Shown here in pieces: positions 36,540-45,871 of a DNA stretch of 64,000 nucleotides. Position numbers and translations under genes: made by a program. The DNA comes from Pseudarthrobacter defluvii (GTDB taxonomy: Bacteria; Actinomycetota; Actinomycetes; Actinomycetales; Micrococcaceae), in contig NZ_CP066362.1 of assembly GCF_030323865.1 (NCBI RefSeq), forward strand, positions 1,240,001 through 1,304,000, read 5' to 3'. The notes beneath the pieces were generated by a model. It did not search any database. It saw only the letters and a program-made list of their open reading frames with translations, and was not told the origin of the DNA. The stretch's first letter is position 1. Every line of letters begins with the position of its first letter.

Positions 36540-38039
36540 GTGACTGTCACTGCACAGCCGGCCGTTACCGCCGAGCGCGAAACCCGGCTTTTGGCCTCCG
36601 TTCCCACCGGGCTGCTCATCAACGGTGAGTGGCGCGACGCCGCCTCGGGCAAGACGTTCGACGTCGAGGATCCCGCCACCGGAAAGGTGCTGCTGAGCAT
36701 TGCCGACGCCGGCCCTGAGGACGGCGCAGCCGCCCTCGACGCCGCCGCCGCTGCCCAGGAATCCTGGGCAAAGGTGCCGCCCCGGGAACGCGGCGAAATC
36801 CTCCGCCGTGCCTTCGACATGGTGACCGAACGGGCAGAAGACTTCGCCCTCCTGATGACCCTGGAAATGGGCAAGCCGCTGGCCGAAGCCCGCGGCGAAG
36901 TGACCTACGGCGCTGAGTTCCTGCGCTGGTTCTCCGAAGAAGCAGTCCGGGCCTTCGGGCGCTACTCCGTCTCACCCGACGGCAAGTCCCGCCTCCTGGT
37001 CACCAAAAAGCCGGTGGGCCCCTGCCTGCTGATCACCCCCTGGAACTTCCCGCTGGCCATGGCCACCCGCAAGATCGCGCCGGCCGTCGCCGCAGGGTGC
37101 ACCATGGTGTTGAAGTCCGCAAACCTGACGCCCCTGACGTCCCAGCTGTTCGCCGCCGTCATGCAGGAAGCCGGCCTGCCCGCCGGTGTCCTCAACGTCA
37201 TCCCCACCTCCACGGCGGGAGCCACCACCGGGCCCCTGATCAAGGACTCCCGCCTGCGCAAGCTGTCCTTCACCGGCTCCACCGAAGTGGGACGCCGGCT
37301 GCTGGCCGATGCCTCGGAAAACGTCCTGCGGACTTCCATGGAGCTCGGCGGCAACGCCCCGTTCCTGGTGTTCGAGGACGCCGACCTGGATGCCGCCGTG
37401 ACCGGCGCCATGGCAGCCAAGCTGCGGAACATGGGAGAAGCCTGCACGGCGGCAAACCGCTTTATTGTCCACGAGTCGGTGGCCGGCGAATTCGCGGAGA
37501 AGTTCGCCGCGAAGATGAAGGAAATGACCACGGCCCGCGGTACCGAGCCTGAGTCCAAGGTGGGCCCGCTGATCGACGGCAAGAGCCGGGACAAGGTCCA
37601 CGAACTCGTCTCCGATGCCCTCGCCTCCGGCGCGAAGGCAGTCCTGGGCGGTGCGCCGGTGGAGGGTCCGGGCTACTTCTACCAGCCCACCATCTTGTCC
37701 GGCGTTTCCGAGGGGACCCGCATCCTTTCGGAGGAAATCTTCGGGCCCGTTGCCCCGATCATCACCTTCAGCAGCGAGGACGAGGCCGTGCGGCTGGCCA
37801 ACAACACCGAATACGGCCTGGTGGCCTACGTGTTCACCAAGGACATCAACCGCGGCATCCGGATGGGTGAAAAACTCGAAACGGGCATGCTCGGCCTGAA
37901 TGCCGGTGTCATCTCCAACGCGGCCGCGCCCTTCGGCGGCGTCAAGCAGTCGGGCCTGGGGCGCGAAGGCGGCCTGGAAGGCATCGAGGAATACCTCTAC
38001 ACCCAGTACATCGGCATCGCCGACCCCTACGCGAGCTAG
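36540..38039 (+). CDS. gabD: NAD(P)-dependent succinate-semialdehyde dehydrogenase
   Basis: A 499-residue aldehyde dehydrogenase. The general base is in MELGGNAPFLVF and the nucleophilic Cys in NMGEACTAANRF; the NAD(P) segment ITPWNFPLAMATRKI is intact. The sequence LKSANLTPLTS and the R-rich substrate region fit GabD/succinic-semialdehyde dehydrogenases, which oxidise succinate semialdehyde from GABA or related degradation. Substrate is inferred from similarity only, and no GABA aminotransferase is adjacent. GTG 36540 has GAGGGAG 5 nt upstream. It lies between rsmI and the tatD block. Confidence 0.88.
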   Translation: MTVTAQPAVTAERETRLLASVPTGLLINGEWRDAASGKTFDVEDPATGKVLLSIADAGPEDGAAALDAAAAAQESWAKVPPRERGEILRRAFDMVTERAEDFALLMTLEMGKPLAEARGEVTYGAEFLRWFSEEAVRAFGRYSVSPDGKSRLLVTKKPVGPCLLITPWNFPLAMATRKIAPAVAAGCTMVLKSANLTPLTSQLFAAVMQEAGLPAGVLNVIPTSTAGATTGPLIKDSRLRKLSFTGSTEVGRRLLADASENVLRTSMELGGNAPFLVFEDADLDAAVTGAMAAKLRNMGEACTAANRFIVHESVAGEFAEKFAAKMKEMTTARGTEPESKVGPLIDGKSRDKVHELVSDALASGAKAVLGGAPVEGPGYFYQPTILSGVSEGTRILSEEIFGPVAPIITFSSEDEAVRLANNTEYGLVAYVFTKDINRGIRMGEKLETGMLGLNAGVISNAAAPFGGVKQSGLGREGGLEGIEEYLYTQYIGIADPYAS

Positions 38040-38072
38040 CATCCGGCCCGCCTGCAACCGCAGGCTAACCGC

Positions 38073-38108
38073 AAAGTGCCGCCCGGGAGTTTTCCCGGGC
38101 GGCACTTT
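38073..38108. terminator. Bidirectional terminator between gabD and transglutaminase gene
   Basis: Perfect 15-bp arms (38073-38087, 38094-38108) enclose a 6-nt loop AGTTTT. The stem is closed by A-T pairs giving TTT exits on both strands. Confidence 0.92.
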
Positions 38109-38112
38109 GGCG

Positions 38113-40668
38113 TCAGCGCCCGCCTGCCCCGCGGCCGCCGTCGTGCGTGTCCGGCCTTCCGGCGGCAACCCTCATGGCTGAAGTGCCGCTCCCGGACCGG
38201 AAACGCACCACCGGGTGCCGCGCAGTCCGCATGGCCCTGCCGGCCGCACGGAACGGCTTTCGGAGCAGCAGGCCCAGCCGACGGGTGACCGACGGGGGAA
38301 GCCACGCCGCGGCAAGGCGCCTGGGCATCGTGGCATTGGCCCGCAGTGAGGCTTCCACAGCTGTCACTCCGGCGGCGATGTCCGCACCTGCAGTGTTGGT
38401 GCGAAGGCTGCCCCCTTGGGCGCTGCCGGCGCTTTGGGTACCGCCATCATCGGGCCGGCCGTAGCGGTGGTGCTCGAACGCCGAGGTCAGTGACGCAACC
38501 GCGTCGTGCGCGTCCTGGTCCATGCCGCCCGGCTCGCCCAGCAGCGTTTCCCTGAAGCGGGCCGAATAGGCCCGGGGCGTTTCGCTGGCGGCGGCGGGCA
38601 GGCCGTAATCGGTGCCAAGGTCCCTGATCTCATTCCACGCCAGCGGCACAGCCTGTTCGGGGCGCTTTGGCCGCAGCCTGCGCGATCGGGTGCCCGCACG
38701 GACCAGGTGGGGAGTGGCCGCCAGGAGCACCAGGGCCGCAACGCCGGCGGCCCCAATGAGCCAGGGCATCAGTTCGGGGCCACCGCCGGTGCTGCTGCTC
38801 CCGGTGCCGGGAACGGCCTGGGCCGTGGTGCTCGGTGTCGGGGTGGGCGCCGGGGCGGTATCGGGGACGAGCCCGTCGTTGTTGCCCAGGGAGTCCGGGG
38901 CCGATGGCACTGATGCCTCAGTGGCGTAATCCGGGACCACGCCCCGGGAGGGTGTCGGTTCGAAGGGCACCCATCCCAGGCCCTGGAAGTACAGTTCCGG
39001 CCACGCATGGGCGTCCCGGGCGTCTGCCTCGTACTCCGGGAGGGCACCCTGCCCGGCCACTGTTACCGTGGCCCCCGTCAGCCTTCCGGGGGCATACCCC
39101 ACCGCGATCCTGCTGGGAATTCCTTCCAGCCTGGCCATCACTGCCATCGCCGAGGCGTAGTGGATGCAGTAGCCGCTCTTTTGCTGCAGGAAGTCCGCCA
39201 GGACTGAGAGGCCGTTGCCGTCGTACCCGCCCTGCACCGGAGACTGCAGCGAGTAGGTGAACTCGGACGAGCGGAGGTACTTCTGGATGGCCATGGCCTT
39301 CTGGAAAGGCGTAGCTGCCGCTCCGGCAACCGTCTGCGCCGTGGTCTTGACGATGTCAGGGACATCGCCTGGAATCCTGGTGAAGATATCCGGGATGCCC
39401 CGTGCGGGCCCGGTGGACTGGGCCAGGAGTGCCGACGAGAGCTTGGGCACCGCCGAGGTCACCAGGTATTCCTGCCGCCGGGTTGTGGTGTCGGTGCCCT
39501 TGATGCTCAGGGTAGCGGGATCCCAGGTCCACTGGCCCCCCAGGCCGCGGACGGTTTCCGGGGCGTAGGGGACCGGCAAATAGGGGCTGGTGAAGGATCC
39601 GGCGTCGATGGCAGTGACCAGCCGCACCTGCTCGTCGGCCAGGACCGCGTAGCCGGGATCGATCCTGCCATCAAGGGGCACCCGGGATGCGGTGCGGTCG
39701 TCCGGTCCCCACGAATCGCCGTCGAAAGTGTCCACTGTGACGGACCTCAGGTACAGAGGAGTGGACGAGGTCGTGGCATAGGTGATCCTGCCGCTGCCGT
39801 CGGGGGCGCGAAGGCTGTTGCCCAGCGTGATCATCGGGTTGAGGCCGGTGGCAGAACCCCAGGGATTGAGCCTCGAACCCTGCGGGAAGGTGCCGCTGTC
39901 GAAGCCGGGAATGCCCAGGGGCAGCACCAGTGCGGCCGCCAGGGCCACGGCGCCGGTCAGTGCGGCACGCCGCACCAGGCCGGGGCTGCGCGCGGAACCG
40001 CCCTGCAACCTGCCGTCCGGGGCGAACCACTGGCTGCAGCCGAGGATGAGCAGGTATCCCGTTGCCGTGGCGATAAAACTCCAGACTCCTACGCTTTGGG
40101 GTTTGATCATGGCCGGCACCACCAGCAAGGCCAGCAACCCCGTTCCGGAGACCGCCGGCATCCCCAGGGGAACGGCGAGTGCGTCGACCAGGATGGCTGC
40201 CAGGCCCAGCACGGCACAAACCACCATCACGATCCCGGCATTGGGCGCCACCGGTGCGGTTTCGGACAGCACCGTCTCGCTGGCCCGCCGGACCAGCCGG
40301 TCCAGTTCGGGAAGGGTGGCGCCGGTGGGGACCACCCAGAGGAAACTGGAGCTGCGGAAGAACGTCAGCGTCAGGACGGCGGCCAGTGCTACGAATCCAC
40401 CCGCCGTGACCAGCAGTGGCTGGGCACGGAGGGATCGCAGCGCGGCCTGGGTGAATGCCACCGCCAGCACGGTGGTCATCGCCGGCCAGAACCAGTTCCA
40501 GCCGCGGAGCACGCCGTTCAGGGACAGGGCAGCGCCGCAGACTGCCACTGCGATGGCTGCCGCCATGGCCCAGGGATAGAGGCCTGGCCGTGTCCGGCCA
40601 GTGGTTGGTTCGGGCTGTGGCTGCGCTTGGTGCCCGGTGCCTGTTGCCCGCGCCGGTGCCATGGTCAT
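38113..40668 (-). CDS. TgpA/DUF3488-type membrane transglutaminase-like protein
   Basis: 851 residues: about six N-terminal membrane helices, a large extracytoplasmic transglutaminase-like domain, one further helix (LMPWLIGAAGVAALVLLA), and a cytoplasmic DUF4129-like tail. The papain-like triad is visible as the Cys in SGYCIHYASAMAVMARLEG, the His in RDAHAWPELYF and the acidic WVPFEPTPSRG region. Such proteins sit with MoxR and DUF58 genes; substrates are unknown. Its ATG overlaps the DUF58 stop as ATGA. The frame upstream of 40668 is overlap with DUF58. Confidence 0.9.
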   Translation of the reverse strand: MTMAPARATGTGHQAQPQPEPTTGRTRPGLYPWAMAAAIAVAVCGAALSLNGVLRGWNWFWPAMTTVLAVAFTQAALRSLRAQPLLVTAGGFVALAAVLTLTFFRSSSFLWVVPTGATLPELDRLVRRASETVLSETAPVAPNAGIVMVVCAVLGLAAILVDALAVPLGMPAVSGTGLLALLVVPAMIKPQSVGVWSFIATATGYLLILGCSQWFAPDGRLQGGSARSPGLVRRAALTGAVALAAALVLPLGIPGFDSGTFPQGSRLNPWGSATGLNPMITLGNSLRAPDGSGRITYATTSSTPLYLRSVTVDTFDGDSWGPDDRTASRVPLDGRIDPGYAVLADEQVRLVTAIDAGSFTSPYLPVPYAPETVRGLGGQWTWDPATLSIKGTDTTTRRQEYLVTSAVPKLSSALLAQSTGPARGIPDIFTRIPGDVPDIVKTTAQTVAGAAATPFQKAMAIQKYLRSSEFTYSLQSPVQGGYDGNGLSVLADFLQQKSGYCIHYASAMAVMARLEGIPSRIAVGYAPGRLTGATVTVAGQGALPEYEADARDAHAWPELYFQGLGWVPFEPTPSRGVVPDYATEASVPSAPDSLGNNDGLVPDTAPAPTPTPSTTAQAVPGTGSSSTGGGPELMPWLIGAAGVAALVLLAATPHLVRAGTRSRRLRPKRPEQAVPLAWNEIRDLGTDYGLPAAASETPRAYSARFRETLLGEPGGMDQDAHDAVASLTSAFEHHRYGRPDDGGTQSAGSAQGGSLRTNTAGADIAAGVTAVEASLRANATMPRRLAAAWLPPSVTRRLGLLLRKPFRAAGRAMRTARHPVVRFRSGSGTSAMRVAAGRPDTHDGGRGAGGR

Positions 40669-42134
40669 TTGGCCACCCCCGCTCCGCGCCCTGCCTCGGG
40701 TGCCGGAGGCGTCGGCAGGGCGGGGTCCTGGTCGAACTGGTTCCACACAGCAGCGAGCTGTGCCTTTGGCCCCACGGCCATTGCCCGCCATCCACCCTGC
40801 CGCAGCGCTTCGAGGACTTCCTGGTATTCCGCTGGCCGTTCCACCGCCACCAAGGCGATCGCGTTGGTGGCGTACGCAGCAGCAGGGGCCAGAGCGGCGG
40901 CCTCCTGGGCGGTGATGCGTCCCAGCACCGCGATCAGGGGTCCCCGCATCCGGTGCGCGGAGAGCCTGTCCATCAGGTGGTCATCGAATGCCGCCGGTTC
41001 CTGCTCATTGCCTGCCGCTGTCCGGATGGCTGGCGGCGCCACGCCCGGCTCCGCGTTCCTGCCGGCAATGTCCCGAAGCGTACCGTCCCGCCGCAGGTGG
41101 ACTGTTCCGGACAGGTGGATTGCGGCCAGGCTTTCGGCAATGGACTGCAGGCCGGAGGTCCCGCTGAATTCTTCCGCTCCCGGTTCAGGGGAAGACGGCG
41201 AGTGGAGGAATGCCGGGTTTCCCCCGGTGTCCAGCAGCCGCAGGCTGTAGTTCCGCTCTGCAAGGTGCGCACTGATGGACATGGCGGCAACAACGGCCCA
41301 CTCGAAGGTCCCGCTGGTGGCCAGGGCATGCCCGTCCTGGCCGGGTAGGCCGGGCATTGCCGTTCCGGTGCCGCCGGCGAACGCGCCGGAACGGTGGTCA
41401 AGGATGACAGTGGCCTCCGGCGTAGTGACGGATTCCTCCTGCCGGACCATCAGGGCCCCGTGCCTGGCGGTAGCGGCCCAGTGGACCCTCCGCATCGGGT
41501 CCCCGTGCCGGTATTCACGGGTCATGACATCGTCATCGCTGGGGTTTGCCCGGACGCGGGTGGCTGTGACGCCATCGTTGCCGCGCGCCCCGGCGAGCAG
41601 GGTGGAAGGAAGGACGACGGCGGCAGGCGTCACGGTGAGGATGTCGCCGTCGTCAATGGCCTGGCGGTGCAGCGCGAGCCCGAAGGGGTCGGTGAACTCG
41701 GCGGTGACCGGCCCGATCCGGTACTGGCCGCGGTGCCGTGAAGTGAGGTGGTACTCGTAGCGGCTGGTGCCGCCGGTGGCGGAACGGGACGGGAACCGGA
41801 AAGCCGGTGCGTGGCCAAACTGTGCCGGCAGCCGCTCCTCCATGGCCACCCTGCCGCTGCCCGGGCCCGACCGGGCGACGGCAAGGTGGACCACTGCCGG
41901 GGCCGAGGTTTCCACTGGGGAGGGATTGAACTCGCGGTAGACCCGGAACCGGGGTTTGACCAGCCGGACGCCGGCAAGGCAGATCAGTGGAAGCACCAGC
42001 AGGAGCAACGCCAGCGTCAGAAGGTCGCGGCGCCCCATGACCTGTGCCGCGGCCAGCGTGAAGGCGCCGGCTGCGAGCATGCCCCAGCCGCGCCTGGAGA
42101 ACAGGTGCCGCGGAAGCTTTTCCAGCAGGGCCAT
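40665..42134 (-). CDS. DUF58 domain protein
   Basis: 489 residues: two membrane helices at the N-terminus, then a beta-rich region and the DUF58 signature REYRHGDPMRRVHWAATAR, leading into a von Willebrand A-like domain (ATVILDHRS with a DXS-like metal site). DUF58 proteins are partners of MoxR AAA+ ATPases and are thought to be assembled or remodelled by them. It lies 9 nt downstream of moxR and overlaps the transglutaminase gene, so all three form one operon. Confidence 0.9.
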   Translation of the reverse strand: MALLEKLPRHLFSRRGWGMLAAGAFTLAAAQVMGRRDLLTLALLLLVLPLICLAGVRLVKPRFRVYREFNPSPVETSAPAVVHLAVARSGPGSGRVAMEERLPAQFGHAPAFRFPSRSATGGTSRYEYHLTSRHRGQYRIGPVTAEFTDPFGLALHRQAIDDGDILTVTPAAVVLPSTLLAGARGNDGVTATRVRANPSDDDVMTREYRHGDPMRRVHWAATARHGALMVRQEESVTTPEATVILDHRSGAFAGGTGTAMPGLPGQDGHALATSGTFEWAVVAAMSISAHLAERNYSLRLLDTGGNPAFLHSPSSPEPGAEEFSGTSGLQSIAESLAAIHLSGTVHLRRDGTLRDIAGRNAEPGVAPPAIRTAAGNEQEPAAFDDHLMDRLSAHRMRGPLIAVLGRITAQEAAALAPAAAYATNAIALVAVERPAEYQEVLEALRQGGWRAMAVGPKAQLAAVWNQFDQDPALPTPPAPEAGRGAGVAK

Positions 42135-42143
42135 GCTGGGGTC

Positions 42144-43241
42144 CTAGCGGTTCCTGCTGCCGGCGGCAGCAGCCCGGCCCGGTTGGCCGGGCTGGGCCTG
42201 CGGAACGGGCAGCCGGGAAAGGATGCCACGCAGGACACTGTGCGGCGTCTCGCCGGCGCCGGCGGCCTTCCGGTCCAGGATGATGCGGTGTGCCAGGACA
42301 GCTTCGGCAACGTCCCCCACGTCGTCCGGCAGAACGAAGTCGCGGCCGTCCAGCGCGGCCGTGGCCTTGGCGGCACGTAGCAGCTGCAGCAGGGAACGGG
42401 GGCTGGCGCCCAGCCGCAGCAGCGGGCTTTCCCTGGTGGCCCTGCCCAATGACACCGTGTATTCCTTTACCGGTTCGGAGACGTAGACCTGCTGGACGGT
42501 GGCGGTCATGGCCGCAACATCGGAGGCGGTGACCACGGGGGAGACGTGGGCCAGCGGCGAGACCGCCTGGTGGGTTTCCAGCATTTCGATCTCGGCGTCC
42601 TTGTCCGGGTACCCCATGGAAATGCGGGCCATGAACCGGTCCCGCTGGGCTTCCGGCAGGGGATACGTCCCCTCCATTTCGATGGGGTTCTGGGTGGCAA
42701 CCACCATGAACGGCTCATCGAGCTTGTACGTGTTGCCGTCCACCGTGACCTGGTGCTCCTCCATACATTCCAGGAGGGCGGACTGTGTTTTGGCGGAGGC
42801 GCGGTTGATTTCGTCGCCAATGACAATGTTTGCGAACACCGCGCCCGGCCGGAACTCAAAGAGCCTCGAGGCCTGGTTGTAGATGGACACCCCGGTGACG
42901 TCCGAGGGCAGCAGGTCGGGCGTGAACTGAATGCGGCTGACGGTGCAGTCGATGGTCCGGGCGAGGGTCTTTGCCAGCAGCGTTTTGCCGACGCCGGGCA
43001 CGTCCTCCACCAGCAGGTGCCCCTGCGCCAGGAGCACGGTAAGCGCCAGCTTGGCGGCCTCGGACTTACCGTCAATGACGGTGTTGACGGTTGTGAGGAT
43101 GCGCTGCGCCGCGTCGTGGAAGGATGCGGAATCCATGGCCGGCGGCCGGTGCCCGTTCAGGTGGCTGACGGAATCAGGCACGTCGGCCAGGTTGAGGTTC
43201 GATGCGCTTGCATTGTTGGCAGTGCGTCGGTGCGGTTCCAT
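42144..43241 (-). CDS. MoxR family AAA+ ATPase
   Basis: A 365-residue AAA+ ATPase. Walker A is DVPGVGKTLLAKTLA, Walker B is VIGDEINRA, and the MoxR-specific helix region reads ECMEEHQVTVDG; sensor 1 is ATQNPIEMEG. It probably acts as a chaperone for the DUF58 and transglutaminase proteins encoded downstream. A longer frame reaches 43370, but the ATG at 43241 has AAAGG about 6 nt upstream. TAGTCT (43332-43327 on this strand) is a likely -10. Confidence 0.94.
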   Translation of the reverse strand: MEPHRRTANNASASNLNLADVPDSVSHLNGHRPPAMDSASFHDAAQRILTTVNTVIDGKSEAAKLALTVLLAQGHLLVEDVPGVGKTLLAKTLARTIDCTVSRIQFTPDLLPSDVTGVSIYNQASRLFEFRPGAVFANIVIGDEINRASAKTQSALLECMEEHQVTVDGNTYKLDEPFMVVATQNPIEMEGTYPLPEAQRDRFMARISMGYPDKDAEIEMLETHQAVSPLAHVSPVVTASDVAAMTATVQQVYVSEPVKEYTVSLGRATRESPLLRLGASPRSLLQLLRAAKATAALDGRDFVLPDDVGDVAEAVLAHRIILDRKAAGAGETPHSVLRGILSRLPVPQAQPGQPGRAAAAGSRNR

Positions 43242-43326
43242 CGGCAACCTTTCAGCCCGGGATTCACCTGGACGGGACAGCAAGCCTGCCTTCGCCCCTC
43301 GGTGGGCGTGCGCGTGTGTTCGTTCC

Positions 43327-43398
43327 AGACTACTAACACAACTGCCGCGGCTGACAGAGAGTTCCGGCAAATATGGGGGCGCCCGCCGCGGCTAGGCT
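43327..43398. promoter_or_regulatory. Divergent -10 elements: moxR operon and tatD
   Basis: Minus strand: TAGTCT (43332-43327), with a leader of about 80 nt to moxR. Plus strand: TAGGCT (43393-43398), 6 nt before the tatD ATG. Confidence 0.5.
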
Positions 43399-43404
43399 GG
43401 GTGG

Positions 43405-44310
43405 ATGTGCAATTCGTCGATTCCTGCCGCCTACCGGATGCCTGCCGTGGATGGAAGCACGGAGCCGGGAGCCGGACGCCGCAAGGATTTCCCACCGGCG
43501 CCGGAGCCCCTGCCCGTGCCGGTCATGGACAACCACACCCACCTGGACTTTCCGGAAGGAAAGGCGCCCGTGGGGATCAAGGCTGCCCTCGATGCGGCCG
43601 CGGCCGTGGGCGTCCAGGGCGCCGTGCAGGTGGGCTGCGACCTGGAGTCTTCGCGGTTCACCGTGGAAGCGGTGGACCAGGACACCCGGCTCCTCGGGGC
43701 TGTGGCCCTGCACCCCAACGACGCTCCGCAATATGCCGCCGACGGAGGGCTGGAGGACGCACTCGCCGAGATTGAACGCCTGGCCGCGCACCCGCGGATC
43801 CGTGCCATTGGCGAAACGGGACTGGACTTCTACCGCACGGAAGGGGAGGGGCTTCGGCACCAGGAATACTCGTTCCGCCGCCACATCGACATCGCCAAGC
43901 GGCTGGACCTCACCCTCCAGATCCACGACCGGGATGCGCACAGCGACGTGGTGCGGGTGCTGCAGGAAGAGGGAGCGCCGGAACGGGTGGTGTTCCACTG
44001 CTTCTCAGGCGATGAGGAACTGGCCAGGACCTGCAATAACCAGGGGTGGTGGATGTCCTTTGCCGGCACGCTGACGTTTAAGAACGCAGCCAACCTCCGT
44101 GCCGCGCTCGCCGTGGCGGACCGGCAGCTCATCATGGTGGAAACCGACGCCCCGTTCCTGACCCCGCACCCGCACAGGGGGCGGCCGAACGCCAGTTATA
44201 TGGTGCCGTATACGGTGCGTGCCATGGCAGAATTGACAGGCTCCGATCTGGCCGGCCTCTGTACCGCAATCAGCGAAAATACCGTACGGGCATACGGATC
44301 CTGGACCTGA
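43405..44310 (+). CDS. TatD family metal-dependent DNase
   Basis: A 301-residue TIM-barrel hydrolase with all metal ligands: DNHTHLDF near residue 42, GETGLDFYR, QIHDRDA, HCFSG and ETDAPFLTPHPHRG. TatD enzymes are 3'-5' exonucleases on DNA and RNA. The first 35 residues form a Pro-rich extension beyond the usual start, but ATG 43405 is supported by TAGGCT ending 6 nt before it. The order tatD-rpfB-rsmA-ispE is conserved in mycobacteria, where metG precedes it; metG is not present here. Confidence 0.92.
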   Translation: MCNSSIPAAYRMPAVDGSTEPGAGRRKDFPPAPEPLPVPVMDNHTHLDFPEGKAPVGIKAALDAAAAVGVQGAVQVGCDLESSRFTVEAVDQDTRLLGAVALHPNDAPQYAADGGLEDALAEIERLAAHPRIRAIGETGLDFYRTEGEGLRHQEYSFRRHIDIAKRLDLTLQIHDRDAHSDVVRVLQEEGAPERVVFHCFSGDEELARTCNNQGWWMSFAGTLTFKNAANLRAALAVADRQLIMVETDAPFLTPHPHRGRPNASYMVPYTVRAMAELTGSDLAGLCTAISENTVRAYGSWT

Positions 44311-44591
44311 CGGGCGCGCCGTTATCCCCTTCCTGCCGCATACCTGGTATGCAAAAATGTTGGCCGCTTTATAACGCTACGGTTACAGTGGAAAACTATT
44401 AGCCGGGGTCGGGGAAGGCCAGCGGGTAATTTCACTCCTTTCGCAGCCGGACCGGCCTGTCCAAAAGCCGGCCATGCCGGTGCGCGGAGTGTGGCGGCGC
44501 ATTGGTGCCCGGACTGTCCTTTGCAGGCTTGTTCCGGGCAGTTCTCTGCGCGTTTCCCCGTGCCCGGATGGACCGAGAGTTACGGGCAATC
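44311..44591 (+). other. Long interval upstream of rpfB
   Basis: 281 nt without a convincing gene. It has TACGGT (44378-44383) as a possible -10, an A/T-rich patch near 44350-44400 that is unusual for this DNA, and three GCCGG/CCGGC words between 44450 and 44490 able to form alternative hairpins. Some actinobacterial rpf genes are controlled by a c-di-AMP (ydaO) riboswitch, but I could not find its conserved 3' segment. RpfB could start anywhere from GTG 44502 to GTG 44592. Confidence 0.4.
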
Positions 44592-45761
44592 GTGATCAAG
44601 TTCTTCACATCGGACGGCAAGTTCAGCTTTATCAAGGTTGGCGCCCAGCTGCTGGTGCTCTGCGGCCTGGTCGCAGGCCTCGTAGCCTTCGTGGGCAATA
44701 ACAAAACAATCACGCTCAACGTGGACGGCCAAGCGTCGTCCGTGCAGTCCTTTGGCGGAACAGTGGCCCAGGTGGTCAAGAGTGCAAACCTTGACCTGAA
44801 GCCCGGCGACCGGGTGTCGCCTTCCCTCGATGCGACCGTCCAGAACGGTACCGTCATCAACATCAACCAGGCCAAAGAGGTCAAGGTCAGCCTGGACGGT
44901 GCCGAGAAGACCGTGAACACCACGGCCCAGGACGTCGAAGACCTGGTGACCGAGCTCGGCGTGGCCAGTGCCTCGTCCGTCTCCGCACCCAAGGATGCCA
45001 CCCTGTCGCTGGCGGGCTCCTACGTTTCAATCTCCACGCCCAAGACCGTCAGCATCGTGGCCGACGGCAAGGTGAACACTGCCACCACCACCGCGCCGAC
45101 CGTGGGTAAGGTCCTGGAGGACTCCGGGGTTACCCTCGGCGCCAATGACCGCTCCTCCCAGCCCGCCAACGCCAACGTGGTGAACAACATGGTCATCAAG
45201 GTCTCCCGCGTGGACACCAGCCAAACCGCCGTCACCAGTGAAGACGTGCCCTTCGAAACTGTTACCGCCGAAAGCGCGGACATGCTCAAGGGTGAGAAGG
45301 AAGTCACGCAGGCAGGCTCCGCCGGAAAGCTTGAGCGCACCTTCAAGCTGGTGCTCGTGGACGGACGGGAAGCTTCCCGCACTCTCGTATCGGAGAACGT
45401 GGCTGTCCAGCCGGTCACCGAAAAGGTCACCGTTGGCACCAAGGCCAAGCCTGCACCCCAGGCCGCGCCGGCCACCGCCGCAGCCGCCAACACCGGCGCG
45501 GCAGCACCGGCCATGATGAACGAGGCCATGTGGGACAAGATCGCCCAGTGTGAGTCCACCGGAAACTGGAGCATCAACAGCGGCAACGGCTACTACGGCG
45601 GCCTGCAGTTCGATATCCAGACCTGGATCGGCGCCGGCGGCGGTGCCTACGCTCCCAACGCCAGCCTGGCCACCAAGGCACAGCAGATCGACATCGCCAA
45701 CCGCGTCTACGCGCAGCGCGGCCTGTCGCCGTGGGGCTGCGGCTGGGCGGCCAGCCGCTGA
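44592..45761 (+). CDS. rpfB: Resuscitation-promoting factor RpfB
   Basis: Domain order is complete for RpfB: signal anchor (LLVLCGLVAGLVAFVGNN), three DUF348 repeats (for example ITLNVDGQASSVQSFGGTV), a G5 domain (SEDVPFETVTAESADMLKGE), an Ala/Pro linker and the C-terminal lysozyme-like Rpf domain (WDKIAQCESTGNWSINSGNG, ending RGLSPWGCGW). The catalytic Glu follows the first Cys in QCESTG. It cleaves peptidoglycan glycan strands and promotes growth resumption. The start is uncertain; GTG 44592 gives 389 aa, with alternatives at ATG 44568 and GTG 44502. Confidence 0.93.
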   Translation: MIKFFTSDGKFSFIKVGAQLLVLCGLVAGLVAFVGNNKTITLNVDGQASSVQSFGGTVAQVVKSANLDLKPGDRVSPSLDATVQNGTVININQAKEVKVSLDGAEKTVNTTAQDVEDLVTELGVASASSVSAPKDATLSLAGSYVSISTPKTVSIVADGKVNTATTTAPTVGKVLEDSGVTLGANDRSSQPANANVVNNMVIKVSRVDTSQTAVTSEDVPFETVTAESADMLKGEKEVTQAGSAGKLERTFKLVLVDGREASRTLVSENVAVQPVTEKVTVGTKAKPAPQAAPATAAAANTGAAAPAMMNEAMWDKIAQCESTGNWSINSGNGYYGGLQFDIQTWIGAGGGAYAPNASLATKAQQIDIANRVYAQRGLSPWGCGWAASR

Positions 45762-45787
45762 TCCACTGATCATCAGGCAAGCAGAAA

Positions 45788-45824
45788 GTGTGGCCGGGCC
45801 CGGGTACTCCGGGGCCGGCCACTG
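45788..45824 (+). terminator. rpfB terminator
   Basis: GTGGCCGG (45790-45797) pairs with CCGGCCAC (45815-45822) and the stem extends outward by a few bases. No T tract. Confidence 0.6.
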
Positions 45825-45859
45825 CCGTTAACCGGGCAAAGCCAGAGGGCCGCGCGGGA

Positions 45860-45865
45860 TAGGAT
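45860..45865 (+). promoter_or_regulatory. -10 element of rsmA
   Basis: TAGGAT ends 6 nt before GTG 45872. No Shine-Dalgarno. Confidence 0.5.
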
Positions 45866-45871
45866 ACCTAG

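Noticed and set aside
44390..44591. c-di-AMP (ydaO) riboswitch before rpfB
   Set aside because: The conserved 3' segment of that class, with its CCGAACCCG and CAGCTAACC-like words, is not present by eye.
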